Below, piece after piece: positions 44,808 through 54,639 of a stretch of DNA of 58,014 nt. Source of the DNA: Myxococcus eversor (GTDB lineage: Bacteria; Myxococcota; Myxococcia; Myxococcales; Myxococcaceae); NCBI RefSeq assembly GCF_010894455.1, contig NZ_JAAIXY010000008.1, forward strand, positions 382,447 through 440,460. The letters run 5' to 3'. The notes under the pieces are model-generated. The model was not told the DNA's origin. It made no database searches and saw only the letters and a list, made by a program, of their open reading frames with translations. The position numbers were made by a program, and so were the translations under genes. How positions within the stretch are numbered: position 1 is the stretch's first letter; every line of letters starts with the position of its first letter.

Positions 44808-45518
44808 ATGTCTGAAGGAATCAAGTCTATTGGCATCTCCGCCACCAAGACGCTCGTCAACTCCATACTCGTTGCCCTCGTAGTGCTTGGCTCACTCGTC
44901 CTTGGATACCGTGCGATTCGGCCAATCCAGCCGACGGGCGAGGAGCTGGCAATCGCATTGGCGAAACAGAGCGTGCAAACAGGTGTTGAAGATTTTGCTT
45001 CCATGGTTAATCGCTATCTGGACAACTCCCATGCGGTTCGGCTCGACAGCATGATTCAGTCGCGCCTGGGAGAGCTACGAGGCGAAATTGTGGTGACGGG
45101 CTGGGTAGCCAAAGAAGTCGCAACCAACCTGTACATGGTCAGCTTTACCTGGACCCATCCCGCGAATGGTGAGCGAGGGGCCTTCTTCGAGGTCGACACC
45201 AAGAACAGATTCGCCCGCCCCATCATCCCGGACGACGAACTCGCACTGAAATACGGCGTGCGCTCGCAGGAGGACTTTCAAAAAGAAGAGGCGGTCACAC
45301 GGGACTTCATCAAGAAGAAGTACCCCGAGGGAGCTCTCCAATATGCAAACCACATCCTGACCATTCAGGGTAGGGCAGATGGAGATTACAAGCCACAAGA
45401 CGTCGCCCAGGAGATTCACCGCAGTTTGAAGGGAGCGTTCGAACACCGCAGGGATCAGTACCTCCAAGTCAAGATGACCAAGGGAGGTCTCGTTGGCGAA
45501 CACGCTGCGAGGTACTAA
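44808..45518 (+). CDS. Membrane-anchored protein, unknown function
   Basis: 236 residues from ATG 44808, with GGGGG upstream. One membrane segment (VNSILVALVVLGSLVLGY, about 17-34) puts the rest outside the cytoplasm or at the membrane face. The soluble domain has VRLDSMIQSRLGELRGEIVV, YMVSFTWTHPANGERGAFFE and KKKYPEGALQYANHIL. Codon use is visibly less GC-biased than in neighbours (for example gaagattttgcttccatggt), which suggests acquisition. No family recognised. Confidence 0.6.
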   Translation: MSEGIKSIGISATKTLVNSILVALVVLGSLVLGYRAIRPIQPTGEELAIALAKQSVQTGVEDFASMVNRYLDNSHAVRLDSMIQSRLGELRGEIVVTGWVAKEVATNLYMVSFTWTHPANGERGAFFEVDTKNRFARPIIPDDELALKYGVRSQEDFQKEEAVTRDFIKKKYPEGALQYANHILTIQGRADGDYKPQDVAQEIHRSLKGAFEHRRDQYLQVKMTKGGLVGEHAARY

Positions 45519-45641
45519 TCCCCGGGCAGTGATCTCATCCTCTCTTTTTCGTGTGATGGGCCAGGAGAAGGTGTGCAAGTTCCTTGATGAATAGTTCACA
45601 GGAAGAACGAAGTGTGCTGCTGACACGAAAGAGGTGGTGCC

Positions 45642-45944
45642 ATGGCAAAGGGTGCAGTCATTACATTTGATTTGAGACCTCAAACCAGCGATGACTACAA
45701 GACCGCCTATAGCATTCTGGGGAAGGCGGGCTTCACCGTAGCAACGCCGAACATGACCGTTTTTCTCCCCAACACCACGGTCATGGGAACCATCCCTGAA
45801 CACTGGACGGCCGAAAATCTGAGGGACGCGGTCATGACTACCTTCAGGAACGCTGGATTGGTCCTGACCTCCATCCTCTGTGGTGTGGTCACTGATTGGG
45901 CAGTCATGGGTGACCGAGTAGACTACAAGGCGATCTCGCCGTAA
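45642..45944 (+). CDS. Small SinR/Cas2-like fold protein (fold inferred)
   Basis: 100 residues from ATG 45642. The pattern is strand AVITFDL, helix DYKTAYSILGKAGF, strand MTVFLPNTT, helix TAENLRDAVMTTFRNAG, strand LTSILCGVVTDWAVMG. This beta-alpha-beta-beta-alpha-beta order with the TAENLRD helix resembles SinR/VapD/Cas2-like ferredoxin folds. There is no CRISPR array or cas gene nearby. Base composition is lower in GC than in flanking genes, as for the preceding gene. Confidence 0.5.
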   Translation: MAKGAVITFDLRPQTSDDYKTAYSILGKAGFTVATPNMTVFLPNTTVMGTIPEHWTAENLRDAVMTTFRNAGLVLTSILCGVVTDWAVMGDRVDYKAISP

Positions 45945-46049
45945 CGACTGGAGCAGTCGCCAACGAGTTGAGTGCTGCGGAGTCAGGCGTTCGCAGCTCT
46001 CTCTGGGACGGAGTTGCACCGCATTCGTTGAGCCGCAACAAGAAGAAAT

Positions 46050-46151
46050 GTGACGTTCCCCGAAACGAAGCGCATCGCCTCCTCCTTCGAAGAGTTGCTA
46101 ACCCGCGCCCTTCGCAGTGGCGGTCGTGCGTACTGGCTGGGCGGATGGCGT
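46050..46151 (+). pseudogene. Possible C-terminal remnant of a SUKH-type immunity protein
   Basis: The frame starting at 46050 reads PETKRIASSFEELLTRAL followed by RSGGRAYWLGG, similar in pattern to the last helix of SMI1/KNR4 (SUKH) proteins, which end R-I-A-x-S-F-E-E-F-L. There is no start region and the frame runs on into a hairpin. Likely a decayed fragment; the short length makes this tentative. Confidence 0.3.
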
Positions 46152-46180
46152 TCGCCCACTCCCGACGTGGGAGTGGGCGA
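46152..46180. terminator. 12-bp hairpin upstream of the ADOP gene end
   Basis: TCGCCCACTCCC (46152-46163) and GGGAGTGGGCGA (46169-46180) are exact complements around GACGT. The hairpin lies just beyond the stop of the minus-strand permease and can terminate it, as well as transcription from the plus-strand side. Confidence 0.62.
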
Positions 46181-46191
46181 GCGTCAGGCCC

Positions 46192-48624
46192 TCAGTCCGC
46201 GGACATCGCCACGCCAGGTGACACCTTCGACGCCTTGCGCGCGGGCAGCCAGCTGGCCAGCACCACCACGGTGAGCAGGAGCACGGGCACCGCCAGGAAG
46301 GTCAGCGGGTCCGTCGCGCTCACGTCGTACAACATCCCCTCCAACACCTGGGACAAGGCCAGCGCCAGCAGCAAGCCCACGCCCAATCCCAGCGCGCACA
46401 TCCGCAGCGCCTGCCTCATCACCAGCCGCACCACGTCCGACGGCATCGCTCCCAATGCCAGCCGGATGCCCAGCTCCCGCTTGCGCTGCGCCACGCTGTA
46501 CGCCATCAACCCGTAGATACCCAGCGAGGCCAGCGCCACCGCCGACGCCGCGAAGGCCAGGAACAACACCCGCTGGAAGTTCCGGTTCGCCACCGAGCGG
46601 TCCAGGTTCGCCTCCAGCGTCGTCGGCTTGCGCATCGACAATTGCGAGTCCAACTGCAGCAGCTCCGCTTTCGCCGCCGCCGCCACGGTCTCCATCGGCA
46701 GCTTGCTGCGCACCATCAGCGTCGTCGCCGGCCACGGCGTCTGCCCCAGCGGCGCATAGAGCTCCGGCTCCGCCGGACTGTCCAGCGCCCGCCCCCTCAT
46801 GTCCGCCACCACCCCCACCACCTCGCGCTCCACCTTGTCGCCATAACCAATCATGACCCGCTTGCCGAGCACCTCCTCCCCAGGGAAGAAGCGCCGCGCG
46901 AAGGACTCGTTCACCACCACCACCTGCGGCGACGTCAACGTGTCCCGCGTCGTGAAGTCCCGCCCCCGCTTCAATTGAATCCCCAGCGTCGCGAAGGCCC
47001 CGTCGCTCATCGCGCGATAGGCGGTGTCCCGCCGCTGCTCGCCCGGCGCCGTGGGCCGCTCAGGGATTTCCAACGTCAGGCTGATGCCTCCCCCCGTCAC
47101 CACGCCCGGCGTCACGTGCGCCGCCGCCTCCACCCCCGCCTGCGCGCGCACCCGCTCCAACAAGCGCGCGTAGAACGACGCCATCGTCTCGCTCGTGTAG
47201 CGCGCCGCCGGAAGGTTGAACCGCATCAGCGTCACGTTCTCGGTCCGATAACCCGGGTCCACCGAGGCCAACCGCTGCGCGCTGCGCACCAACAACCCCG
47301 CGCCCACCAGCAACACCAACGCGAGCGCCACCTGCGTGGACACCAGCACCGCGCGCCAGCGCAACGCCGACTTGCTGGCGCTCGTGCCTCGCGTGCTCTG
47401 CAGCAGGCCACCCAGGCTCGCCCTCACCGCCGTGCCCAGCGGCGCCAGTCCACACAACAGCGTCACCGCCAACACCAACCCCGCCGTATAGGCGAGCGCC
47501 AGCCCATCCACGCGCACCGCCTGCACCTGCTGCACCGACTCCGGCAACACCGCGCTCAGCGCGTCCGTGCCCCACGTCCCCAACAACAACCCCAGCGCCC
47601 CACCCGAGACGGCCAGCAGCGCGCCCTCCGCCAACAGCTGCCGCGCCAGCGCGAGCTTCCCCGCCCCCAGCGCCGTGCGCACCGCGAACTCCTGCTGCCT
47701 CGCCAACGCCCGCGCGAGCAGGAGCTGCGCCACGTTCACGCAGGCGATGAGCAGCAGCAACGACACCGCCCCCAGGAGCAACAGCGCCGGACGCCGCGTG
47801 TCCAGCGACAGCCGGTCCTGAAGCCCCATCACCGTCACGCTGTTGCCTGGATTGCTGTCCGGATAAGCCTGCGACAACGCCGCCATCACCGAGCGCGCCT
47901 CCGCGTTCGCCTGCTCCGCCGTGGCCCCAGCCGCCAGCCGTCCCAGGCCCACCAGCATGTGCGTGCCTCGGCTGTCCCAGTTGTCACGGATGAAGTCCTG
48001 CGACGACAGGGACGCCCAGAGTCCCAGCGGCTCGTTGGAGCCCTCCTTCGGAAAGTCGAACCCCTCCGGCATCACTCCGACGACTTGATAGGAGTTGCCC
48101 TCCATCTCCACCATGCGCTCCAGGACGCGCGGGTCCGCCCCGAAGCGGCGCGTCCACAGCCCGTGCGAAATCACCACCGCGCGCGGACCGTTGAGCAGGA
48201 ACTCCTCGTCGGTGAGCACCCGGCCGAGCAGGGGCTTCACCCCGACGATGCGGAAGAAGTCCTCCGAGATGCCGGCGCTCTCCACCCGCTCGGGCTCCAG
48301 GTTCGGCCCGGTGAGCGTGACGCCGTTGACGTCGAAGGCCGCGAAGCCGTCGAACGACTTCACCTTCTGCCGCAAATCCTCGGCGTCCAGCCGGGAGAGG
48401 GCCGAGTTCCGGCCCGCCTCATGCGAGTCCTGCCCCCACACCGACAGCAGCCTGTCCGCACCAGGGAGGGGAAGCGGGCGCAGCAGGAGCGCGCTCACCA
48501 CGCTGAAGAGCATGGTGTTCGCGCCAATGCCGAGCGCCAGCGCCAGCACCGTCGCCAGCGTGAAGCCGGGGCTGCGACGCAGCGAGCGGGCGCCGTGGCG
48601 CAGGTCCTGAAGGAATGAAGGCAT
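46192..48624 (-). CDS. ADOP-type ABC transporter permease (MacB/FtsX-like)
   Basis: 810 residues from ATG 48624, with GAGGAGG upstream. The start [20 protein letters not shown] and the segment [19 protein letters not shown] are typical of ADOP permeases. It has two FtsX-like modules, each with a periplasmic MacB-type domain, and membrane helices near both ends and the middle ([40 protein letters not shown]). No ATPase gene is adjacent, as is common for these orphan permeases. Probable role in export or mechanotransmission of peptides or lipids; substrate unknown. Confidence 0.9.
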   Translation of the reverse strand: MPSFLQDLRHGARSLRRSPGFTLATVLALALGIGANTMLFSVVSALLLRPLPLPGADRLLSVWGQDSHEAGRNSALSRLDAEDLRQKVKSFDGFAAFDVNGVTLTGPNLEPERVESAGISEDFFRIVGVKPLLGRVLTDEEFLLNGPRAVVISHGLWTRRFGADPRVLERMVEMEGNSYQVVGVMPEGFDFPKEGSNEPLGLWASLSSQDFIRDNWDSRGTHMLVGLGRLAAGATAEQANAEARSVMAALSQAYPDSNPGNSVTVMGLQDRLSLDTRRPALLLLGAVSLLLLIACVNVAQLLLARALARQQEFAVRTALGAGKLALARQLLAEGALLAVSGGALGLLLGTWGTDALSAVLPESVQQVQAVRVDGLALAYTAGLVLAVTLLCGLAPLGTAVRASLGGLLQSTRGTSASKSALRWRAVLVSTQVALALVLLVGAGLLVRSAQRLASVDPGYRTENVTLMRFNLPAARYTSETMASFYARLLERVRAQAGVEAAAHVTPGVVTGGGISLTLEIPERPTAPGEQRRDTAYRAMSDGAFATLGIQLKRGRDFTTRDTLTSPQVVVVNESFARRFFPGEEVLGKRVMIGYGDKVEREVVGVVADMRGRALDSPAEPELYAPLGQTPWPATTLMVRSKLPMETVAAAAKAELLQLDSQLSMRKPTTLEANLDRSVANRNFQRVLFLAFAASAVALASLGIYGLMAYSVAQRKRELGIRLALGAMPSDVVRLVMRQALRMCALGLGVGLLLALALSQVLEGMLYDVSATDPLTFLAVPVLLLTVVVLASWLPARKASKVSPGVAMSAD

Positions 48625-48774
48625 GCGCCTCCTCAAAGCCATTCGCGTGCCAACCCGGCGCCGCGACTCATGCGGGCGGAGTGACGACGTGCGTCGTCAC
48701 GAGGGACTCGGCCACTGTGCGCTTGTGGGACGGCCGCGTTCGGAGGTGGCACGGCCGTCACCCGGGAAAACGGC

Positions 48775-50628
48775 CTAGACGCGGAGGGGCGGCTCGATGA
48801 GCGCGGGCGGCGTGGCCTTCGCGTCGTCCGGCTCGTACGCGGGCGCGTGAGGGCCCGCGTGGACCTGCTTCCACTTGCGCGGCACCCGCTCGATTCCGAC
48901 CGGGTACACCGTGAGGTGTCCCTCCTCGTTGATGTGCAGGCGCACGAAGTTCTTCCAATCCGGCAGCGCCAGCGAGATGAACGCCTCGTTGGAGTGGGCC
49001 CCGAAGACATTCACGCTCAGCCACAGGTAGAGCCCCATGACGAACGGGCCGACGAGGAAGCCGCCCAGGAACGTCAGCCCCGAGGACATCAGGAACTTGC
49101 CCGCCAGGTGCGCCCAGCCCGCCGTGCAGTTGAGCCCGTCCGGGGTCAGGTCCGGGCAGATGCCCATTCCGCTCACCGCGACGTAGGTGCCTCCCCAGGC
49201 CACGAAGAAGGCCGTGAGGATGTGCGCGATTCCGTGCAGCCCTCCCGCCAGCCACCGCCACTTGCCGAACGCCGAGTCCGCCAGGCCGATGAGCCCGCCG
49301 ATGGTGCCCAGGCCCAGCACCATCGTCCACGGACGACTCACCATGCTGTTGGCCACCGCCATGACGACGTCGCCGAGCTTGGACACGCCCAGCGAGCCCA
49401 CCTCCGCGTAGGCCGCCAGCGCGAGCAGCAGGTACAGCGCGCCCGTCATCAGGCCGAACAGCGGGCTGTAGCGGATGAGGAACAGGTTCTTCCGCGCGAG
49501 CTTCTTCGACGTGCGCTCGTCCGGGAAGCTCTTCTCCAGCTTGTACCCGTCGCGCAGCACGTGGGCCTTGGGCGCGTGCGTGGGGTGCAGGAAGGCGCCG
49601 CCTCCGCCCGCCGTGATTTTCTGCCGGCCCGCCGCGTCCTCGTGGCGCCGGTAGTGGTGCAGGTCTCCCGCGAGGAACACGCTGATGCGCCGGCCGAGCA
49701 CCTTCTCCTGGAGGTACTCCAGGTTGTTCTCCAGGTAGCTGCCCTTGCGCCGCTGCGTGGCCGCGAGAATCCACGCGGGCTCCGCGTTGCAGAGGATGAC
49801 CCGGTCATCCGGGCCCATGCTCTCCGCCATCTGCCGGAAGTACTCCACCTGCGGCACGTCGATGTCGCTGTTGAGCTGCACGTCCGTGCCGATGAGCCAC
49901 CAGCGATGTGGCAGCTTCAGCGCGAAGTAGCTGCGGCTCTGCCTTGTCCGCCGACCCGCGATCCACCGGTTCGCGCAGAACAGTCGCATGAAGGAGGACA
50001 GGCCGTCGTACCAGTCATGGTTGCCTGGGATGACGAACAGGTCCGGATTGGGCGCGACGGAGCGGCGCATGGCCGCCTCGTACGGCTGTATCAACCGCTC
50101 CTCGTATGTCTCGCGGCTGGCGCCGGGGTAGACGCCGTCGCCACCGGAGACGAGCACGCGTCCACGCTTCGTCTCGTGCTCGCCCGCCCTCGGCTGGCCG
50201 CGCACGGGCAGCTTCAGCTCCGGCAGGGCCAGGAGCCGCGCCACCGTGTACGTGGAGTCCCAGCCGTCGCCCGTGTCCGCGACGTAGTCGAGCCAGAAGT
50301 CTCCGTCGGGCAGCGTCTCCTGCGAGTAGTCGAAGTAGGGCTCCTGCGGACGCACCACCGCTTCGATGAGGCGATGGTCCGCGCGCGCGCCGAACACCGC
50401 CGCCACGAGCGCGTCCAGGCCCGTGCGCAGCAGTTGCGCCGGATGCAGCCAGCGCACCATGCCCGCGTGCTTCTGGGGCTTCGTCGCGGTGCCGCTCTCG
50501 GAGATGAGCGCTGTCTCGTTCCTCGACTCCACGAGGTGCGGACGCTCACCCGTCGTCAGCTTGTTGGACTGTTTCGCGGGAGCTTCGCTGTCCTTGCGCG
50601 CCGCCGCCCCGTCCCGCTCACTTGCCAT
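48775..50628 (-). CDS. Membrane calcineurin-like metallophosphoesterase
   Basis: 617 residues. The N-terminal phosphoesterase domain has DTGDGWDSTY, SGGDGVYPGA, VIPGNHDWYDGL, CNAEPAWIL and AGDLHHYRRHE, which supply the metal-ligand Asp, Asn and His residues of the family. The C-terminal half has about six membrane segments (LMTGALYLLLALAAYAEV, MVLGLGTIGGLIGLADS, LGGFLVGPFVMGLYLWL). Probably acts on a membrane-associated phosphoester; substrate unknown. Its start overlaps the cupin gene stop by 11 nt, so they are co-expressed. Confidence 0.85.
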   Translation of the reverse strand: MASERDGAAARKDSEAPAKQSNKLTTGERPHLVESRNETALISESGTATKPQKHAGMVRWLHPAQLLRTGLDALVAAVFGARADHRLIEAVVRPQEPYFDYSQETLPDGDFWLDYVADTGDGWDSTYTVARLLALPELKLPVRGQPRAGEHETKRGRVLVSGGDGVYPGASRETYEERLIQPYEAAMRRSVAPNPDLFVIPGNHDWYDGLSSFMRLFCANRWIAGRRTRQSRSYFALKLPHRWWLIGTDVQLNSDIDVPQVEYFRQMAESMGPDDRVILCNAEPAWILAATQRRKGSYLENNLEYLQEKVLGRRISVFLAGDLHHYRRHEDAAGRQKITAGGGGAFLHPTHAPKAHVLRDGYKLEKSFPDERTSKKLARKNLFLIRYSPLFGLMTGALYLLLALAAYAEVGSLGVSKLGDVVMAVANSMVSRPWTMVLGLGTIGGLIGLADSAFGKWRWLAGGLHGIAHILTAFFVAWGGTYVAVSGMGICPDLTPDGLNCTAGWAHLAGKFLMSSGLTFLGGFLVGPFVMGLYLWLSVNVFGAHSNEAFISLALPDWKNFVRLHINEEGHLTVYPVGIERVPRKWKQVHAGPHAPAYEPDDAKATPPALIEPPLRV

Positions 50629-51157
50629 GGGGCGTGGTCTCCCTCGGGCCTTGCGTGAAGCGCTGCTCGGGGCCCGGGCCGGCGTAGACCTGCACGGCCT
50701 TGAAGGGCGCGCCCGGCGTGATGACTCGCGCCGAGTGCTTCGCTCCCGCGGGGATGTAGACCGCGTCCCCCTTGCTCACGCGCAATGTCTGCCCCGACAC
50801 CGTCATGTCCGCGGCGCCTTCCTCGATGTAGAGAATCTCGACGCTCGCGTCGTGCGTGTGCTCGGGGACTTCGCCTCCGGGCTGCAACTCCAGCAGCGTC
50901 AGCGAGGCGGCGGTGGCGCCCGTGCCCTCGTTGAGGAACAGCGTCGCGCGACCCTTGCCTCCCGCGATGATGTGACGCGGGGCCTCGGCGGCTGTGACGC
51001 GGTGGCGCACGGCGGTGGTGTCTTTCGATGTGTCGACAGGCGGACGGGGCGAGCTGGCACCGGGTGCTGGCTTCGGCGCGGGCTCGCGGGCCCAGGAGGG
51101 AGGAGCGATACCGAGCCCCATGAGGGCCAGCGCGGAAAGCAGGAGTCGTGGACTCAT
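50618..51157 (-). CDS. Exported cupin protein
   Basis: 179 residues. The signal MSPRLLLSALALMGLGIAPP is cleaved near SWARE. The cupin barrel shows motif 1 PEHTHDASVEILYIEEG (His and Glu ligands) and motif 2 GDAVYIPAGAKHSARV (His). A metal-dependent or binding role is expected. It is the first gene of an operon with the metallophosphoesterase (11-nt overlap) and divergent from a thioesterase gene. Confidence 0.85.
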   Translation of the reverse strand: MSPRLLLSALALMGLGIAPPSWAREPAPKPAPGASSPRPPVDTSKDTTAVRHRVTAAEAPRHIIAGGKGRATLFLNEGTGATAASLTLLELQPGGEVPEHTHDASVEILYIEEGAADMTVSGQTLRVSKGDAVYIPAGAKHSARVITPGAPFKAVQVYAGPGPEQRFTQGPRETTPHGK

Positions 51158-51255
51158 CGTGTTGCTGGATTATCACGGCCACGGCCCCTGACTGGAGAGC
51201 AGGCAGGCGGTGTTCTTCGTTCCCTCACGGCCTCGACTGGGGCACCCTGCCCGAC

Positions 51256-51717
51256 ATGGCGGATTTCACCCCCCGAGATTTCCCCGTGACCGTCCCCTTC
51301 ACCCTCCACTGGAGTGAGATGGACGCGTTCGGCCACGCCAACAACGCCCGGACCTTCACGTGGTTCGAGTCGGCTCGCATCTCCTACCTGGTGCGTATCG
51401 GCATGACGGGCCCCTCGGGCTCTGGCGAGACGCGCGCCCCGGGCGGTATCGGCCCCATCCTCAAGGCCACCCAGGCCGAGTACGTGCGCCCCGTCGTCTT
51501 CCCGGCCCGGCTGGTGGCCTGTGCCCGCGTCTCCCGCATCGGCACGACGTCCGTCACGCTGGAGCACGCGGTGTTCGGCGAGGAGGACGGCGTGCTGTAC
51601 ACGAAGGGCATCGCCGTCATCGTCACCCTCAACTACCTCTCGAATGAAACAGTCCCCGTGCCCGCGCACCTGCGCGCCGCCATCGAGGCCGTGGAGGGAC
51701 GGTCCTTCGCGACATGA
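51256..51717 (+). CDS. 4HBT hotdog-fold acyl-CoA thioesterase
   Basis: 153 residues. FTLHWSEMDAFGHANNARTF contains the catalytic Asp-x-x-x-H-x-N pattern of YbgC/FadM-like thioesterases, followed by FESARISYLVRIGM and the strands through HAVFGEEDGVLYTKGIAV. It cleaves acyl-CoA thioesters in the cytoplasm. ATG 51256 gives the family start. Its stop overlaps the methyltransferase start by ATGA. Confidence 0.9.
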   Translation: MADFTPRDFPVTVPFTLHWSEMDAFGHANNARTFTWFESARISYLVRIGMTGPSGSGETRAPGGIGPILKATQAEYVRPVVFPARLVACARVSRIGTTSVTLEHAVFGEEDGVLYTKGIAVIVTLNYLSNETVPVPAHLRAAIEAVEGRSFAT

Positions 51718-52484
51718 GTGACTCCGTGCTGGGCTTCCACGAAGGGCTGGCCGAGGAGTATCACCTGCTCTTCGCCAACTGGGCCCAGTCGGTGGAGCGG
51801 CAGGGCGCCGCGCTGGATGCGCTGCTGCGCCGCTGCGGCGAGCCTCCTCCCCGGCGAGTGCTCGACTGCGCGTGTGGCATCGGCACCCAGGCCCTGGGGC
51901 TCGCGGGCCGGGGCTACATCGTCCACGCCACGGACTTGAGCCCGGCCGCCGTGGCCCGCGCGGAGCGCGAAGCGCGCACCCTGGGCGTCTCCATGACGAC
52001 CGGCGTCGCCGACATGCGGAAGCTGGACACGCAGGTGTCAGGCACCTTCCAACTGGTGCTCGCCTTCGACAACGCCGTGCCGCACCTGCTCACCGACGAG
52101 GACCTGGATGCCGCCGCGCACGCCATGGCCTCCAAGCTGACGCCGGGCGGCATGCTGGCGCTGGGCGTGCGCGACTATGAATTGCTGATGGCGCAGCAGC
52201 CTCGCTTCACCTCGGAGCGCGTGCTCGATGCGCCCGAGGGACGACGGATTCTGTTCCAGGTCTGGGACTGGGCCGCCGACGGCCGCACGTACAAGGTGCA
52301 CCAGTTCATCCTCCGTCCCGAGGGTGGAGGCTGGCAGGCGACGGAGCACACCGCCGTCTACCGCGCGCTCCAGCGCGTGGAGGTGGAGCGCGCGCTGACT
52401 CGCGCGGGGTTGATGGATACACGGTGGTACTCGTCCGACGAGACGGGCTTCCACCAGCCCATCCTCACCGCTCGCAGGCCGTGA
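51714..52484 (+). CDS. Class I SAM-dependent methyltransferase
   Basis: 256 residues. Motif I VLDCACGIGTQALGLAGRG, motif II HATDLSPAAVARAEREA and the motif IV region LVLAFDNAVPHLL define a Rossmann methyltransferase. Substrate unknown. It shares an ATGA overlap with the thioesterase and converges on the next gene with a 3-nt gap. Confidence 0.9.
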   Translation: MSDSVLGFHEGLAEEYHLLFANWAQSVERQGAALDALLRRCGEPPPRRVLDCACGIGTQALGLAGRGYIVHATDLSPAAVARAEREARTLGVSMTTGVADMRKLDTQVSGTFQLVLAFDNAVPHLLTDEDLDAAAHAMASKLTPGGMLALGVRDYELLMAQQPRFTSERVLDAPEGRRILFQVWDWAADGRTYKVHQFILRPEGGGWQATEHTAVYRALQRVEVERALTRAGLMDTRWYSSDETGFHQPILTARRP

Positions 52485-52487
52485 GGT

Positions 52488-53690
52488 TCAGCCTCCGCCG
52501 CGCTTCACGTCCGCCGGGGCATTGGGGTGGCGCGCGAGCAGCATGCGGAGCTGCGGCTGACGGCGCACCGCTTCCTGCTTCAGCAGATGCGCGATGAGGG
52601 GCGGGGGCGCCGCGCTCCAGCGGGCGATGTTCTGGATGAGCATCGGTGAGCGGTAGGTGCGCCCGCACAACAGCGACGCCGTCTTGCCATCCACGGACAT
52701 GCCGATGAGCGACGCGAGGGCTCGGCCTTCCGTGTTGAGGATGACCTCCACCTTCTCCTCGGCGGGGCCGGTGGTGAAGCGCTGACGAAAGACTTCTCGC
52801 GACGAGCGCCGCGTGGACTCCGGCACGTCGCGGTCGATGGTCACCTTGTACAGCTCCATCAACCGCCGCGTGCTCCACAGGCGACGGAAGAGTCCCGCTG
52901 GGAGCTGGGGATTGCGCACCAGCCACCGGCGCACGCCCGTGTCCGCCGTGAAGGCCGCGCGGCCACACAGCGCCTCCAGGCCCACGGGGTTGCGGTGGTT
53001 GCGAGCGATGAGCCGCGCGTGCGCGAGCCCCACGCGCGAGTTCTCCAGCACCGCCTTGATGACGGCGGGCAGCGGGTCGAAGCACAGCGCGGACAGCTCC
53101 GGGTCCTCGCACGCGCGCGCCAAGGCCACGCGGTGGTCTTCCGTCTGCGGATGCAGTCGCGTCTCGAAGAGCTGGCGGAAGTTGCCCAGGGCGACTTCGG
53201 GCTCGTCGTCCACGGCGGGCTCTTCGTCCGGGGACTCGACCGCGTCGGCTCCTGACTCCGAAGAGGTGTGCTCCTCCGCGTCCTGGGGCAGCAGATCGAG
53301 CATCGGCAGCTCTTCCTCCGGTGCCGACGAGGTGGCGGAGGCCGAGAGGGGCTCGTAGCCCGGGCTCACCGTGGAGGGCGAGGGGGCGACGCGGCCCGGT
53401 CCACCGACAGGGGAGGGGCTCGGAGACGCGGCGCCTGTCGTCGGGCTCGTTGCGACGGGATTCCTCGCGGCGGCGGGGGCCGGGCCCTGGGCTGCGGGGA
53501 GCAGCGCGCCTTGGGACAAGAGCCGCGTGAGGATGCCCTGGAGTCGCTCGGGAGGCAGACCCGTGAGGGCGGGGAGGTTCCTCGCCGCGGTCGCTCCGTC
53601 CAGCCGCGAGAGCACGAAGCCCTCTTCCGCGCTGAGCACCAGGGTGCGCAGGTCCACCTGGGGGTTCGGCTTGGGAATCCAATCCGTCAT
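52488..53690 (-). CDS. Repeat protein with N-terminal helical domain
   Basis: 400 residues from ATG 53690, with GGAG upstream. Residues 10-65 (VDLRTLVLSAEEGFVLSRLD, LPPERLQGILTRLLSQGAL) resemble the winged-helix-like N-terminus of DUF4388-type regulators. A Pro/Ser/Glu-rich disordered linker of about 100 residues follows. Residues 190-400 repeat a short helical unit of the HEAT/leucine-rich-variant kind (LARACEDPELSALCFDPLPA, LARHPNAPADVKRG). A cytosolic interaction scaffold is likely. Confidence 0.55.
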   Translation of the reverse strand: MTDWIPKPNPQVDLRTLVLSAEEGFVLSRLDGATAARNLPALTGLPPERLQGILTRLLSQGALLPAAQGPAPAAARNPVATSPTTGAASPSPSPVGGPGRVAPSPSTVSPGYEPLSASATSSAPEEELPMLDLLPQDAEEHTSSESGADAVESPDEEPAVDDEPEVALGNFRQLFETRLHPQTEDHRVALARACEDPELSALCFDPLPAVIKAVLENSRVGLAHARLIARNHRNPVGLEALCGRAAFTADTGVRRWLVRNPQLPAGLFRRLWSTRRLMELYKVTIDRDVPESTRRSSREVFRQRFTTGPAEEKVEVILNTEGRALASLIGMSVDGKTASLLCGRTYRSPMLIQNIARWSAAPPPLIAHLLKQEAVRRQPQLRMLLARHPNAPADVKRGGG

Positions 53691-53954
53691 CAGCTCCGAG
53701 TCTCCCACGACCCGTGTACGAGGAGGAGTGGCCCTCGTTTCGAGATGCATGACGAGCGGAAAACTGTGGAGCGACGGCATGCACCATGGGCGATGAGGCT
53801 CGCGAGAAGCCGTCCCGAGAGGCCGCGAGCCCTTGCGCCAGAGGTACTGGTTTTCCGACTTTTTCTGGTGCTGTCCCTGGCGCTAGAACCCCGGGTGAAA
53901 CGCCCGGACGTCCACGGCGGCATCCTCTGGTGGGCGGGGCACCAGGAGCACGAC

Positions 53955-54440
53955 ATGTCGAGATTCACGGGAGCGCTGTTCGTCGTCGCCGTCGTCGTCG
54001 CCGTCTTTCCACTGCGCGGACAGGCGGAGGAATGTCCCGAGATGCCGGACCCCACCATGTCCACCACGCTGGCGCTCTTCAAGACGATTCAAGAGGACCG
54101 GGCGAAGGTGTGCGCCGTCATCGGTGAGAAGCCGCTCCCGGAGCGCTTCCTCAAGGAGGCGTCGGCCTGCTTCGACAAGCACCTGATGCCGTGTGCCCGG
54201 TCGACGGCCAAGGGGTTCATGCCGCTCCTCGAGAAATGCATCCAGGGCAAGAACCTCTTCAGCGACACGGGCATGTGCTCGCGCTGGGACGAGGCGATGA
54301 CGTGCATGGATACGGAGATCCGCGACAGGAGCAGCTCCGCGACGATGGCGATGATGAAGCACCTGGGCCTGGTCCAGAGCAAGACCAAGAAGTTCGAGGC
54401 GTGCTTCCGCACCGCCGCGCAGAAGGTGAAGAAGAAGTAG
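53955..54440 (+). CDS. Small secreted Cys-containing helical protein
   Basis: 161 residues. The signal MSRFTGALFVVAVVVAVFPL is cleaved near GQAEE, and AGGAG precedes ATG 53955. The mature part is all-helical with paired Cys (ASACFDKHLMPCARS, CIQGKNLFSDTGMC, MTCMDTE) and a Lys-rich end. No family recognised. The 264 bases upstream hold no other gene. Confidence 0.6.
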   Translation: MSRFTGALFVVAVVVAVFPLRGQAEECPEMPDPTMSTTLALFKTIQEDRAKVCAVIGEKPLPERFLKEASACFDKHLMPCARSTAKGFMPLLEKCIQGKNLFSDTGMCSRWDEAMTCMDTEIRDRSSSATMAMMKHLGLVQSKTKKFEACFRTAAQKVKKK

Positions 54441-54639
54441 CCCCGGGCTCGGAGCTCGGAGCCTGGACGTCCCTGGCGGCCGGGAGGGGGCCCACCTGTC
54501 GGGAAATGCGCGCCAGGGGGCCCATGGGGCCGCTTGCCCGCTCGCTGGCCGTGCCCTCGGGGGCCATGAGGGCCCTGATTTCACGCTCAGACCTGGAGCG
54601 GGTTGACGGGATGCCCCTGCCTGGACACAACTTCACTCC

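Noticed and set aside
45642..45944. The SinR/Cas2-like protein as part of a CRISPR system
   Set aside because: No repeat-spacer array and no cas1 or effector gene anywhere in the window.
46642..48618. A 658-codon plus-strand frame opposite the ADOP permease
   Set aside because: Arg/His/Gln-rich shadow with no ribosome-binding site; the permease reads cleanly on the other strand.
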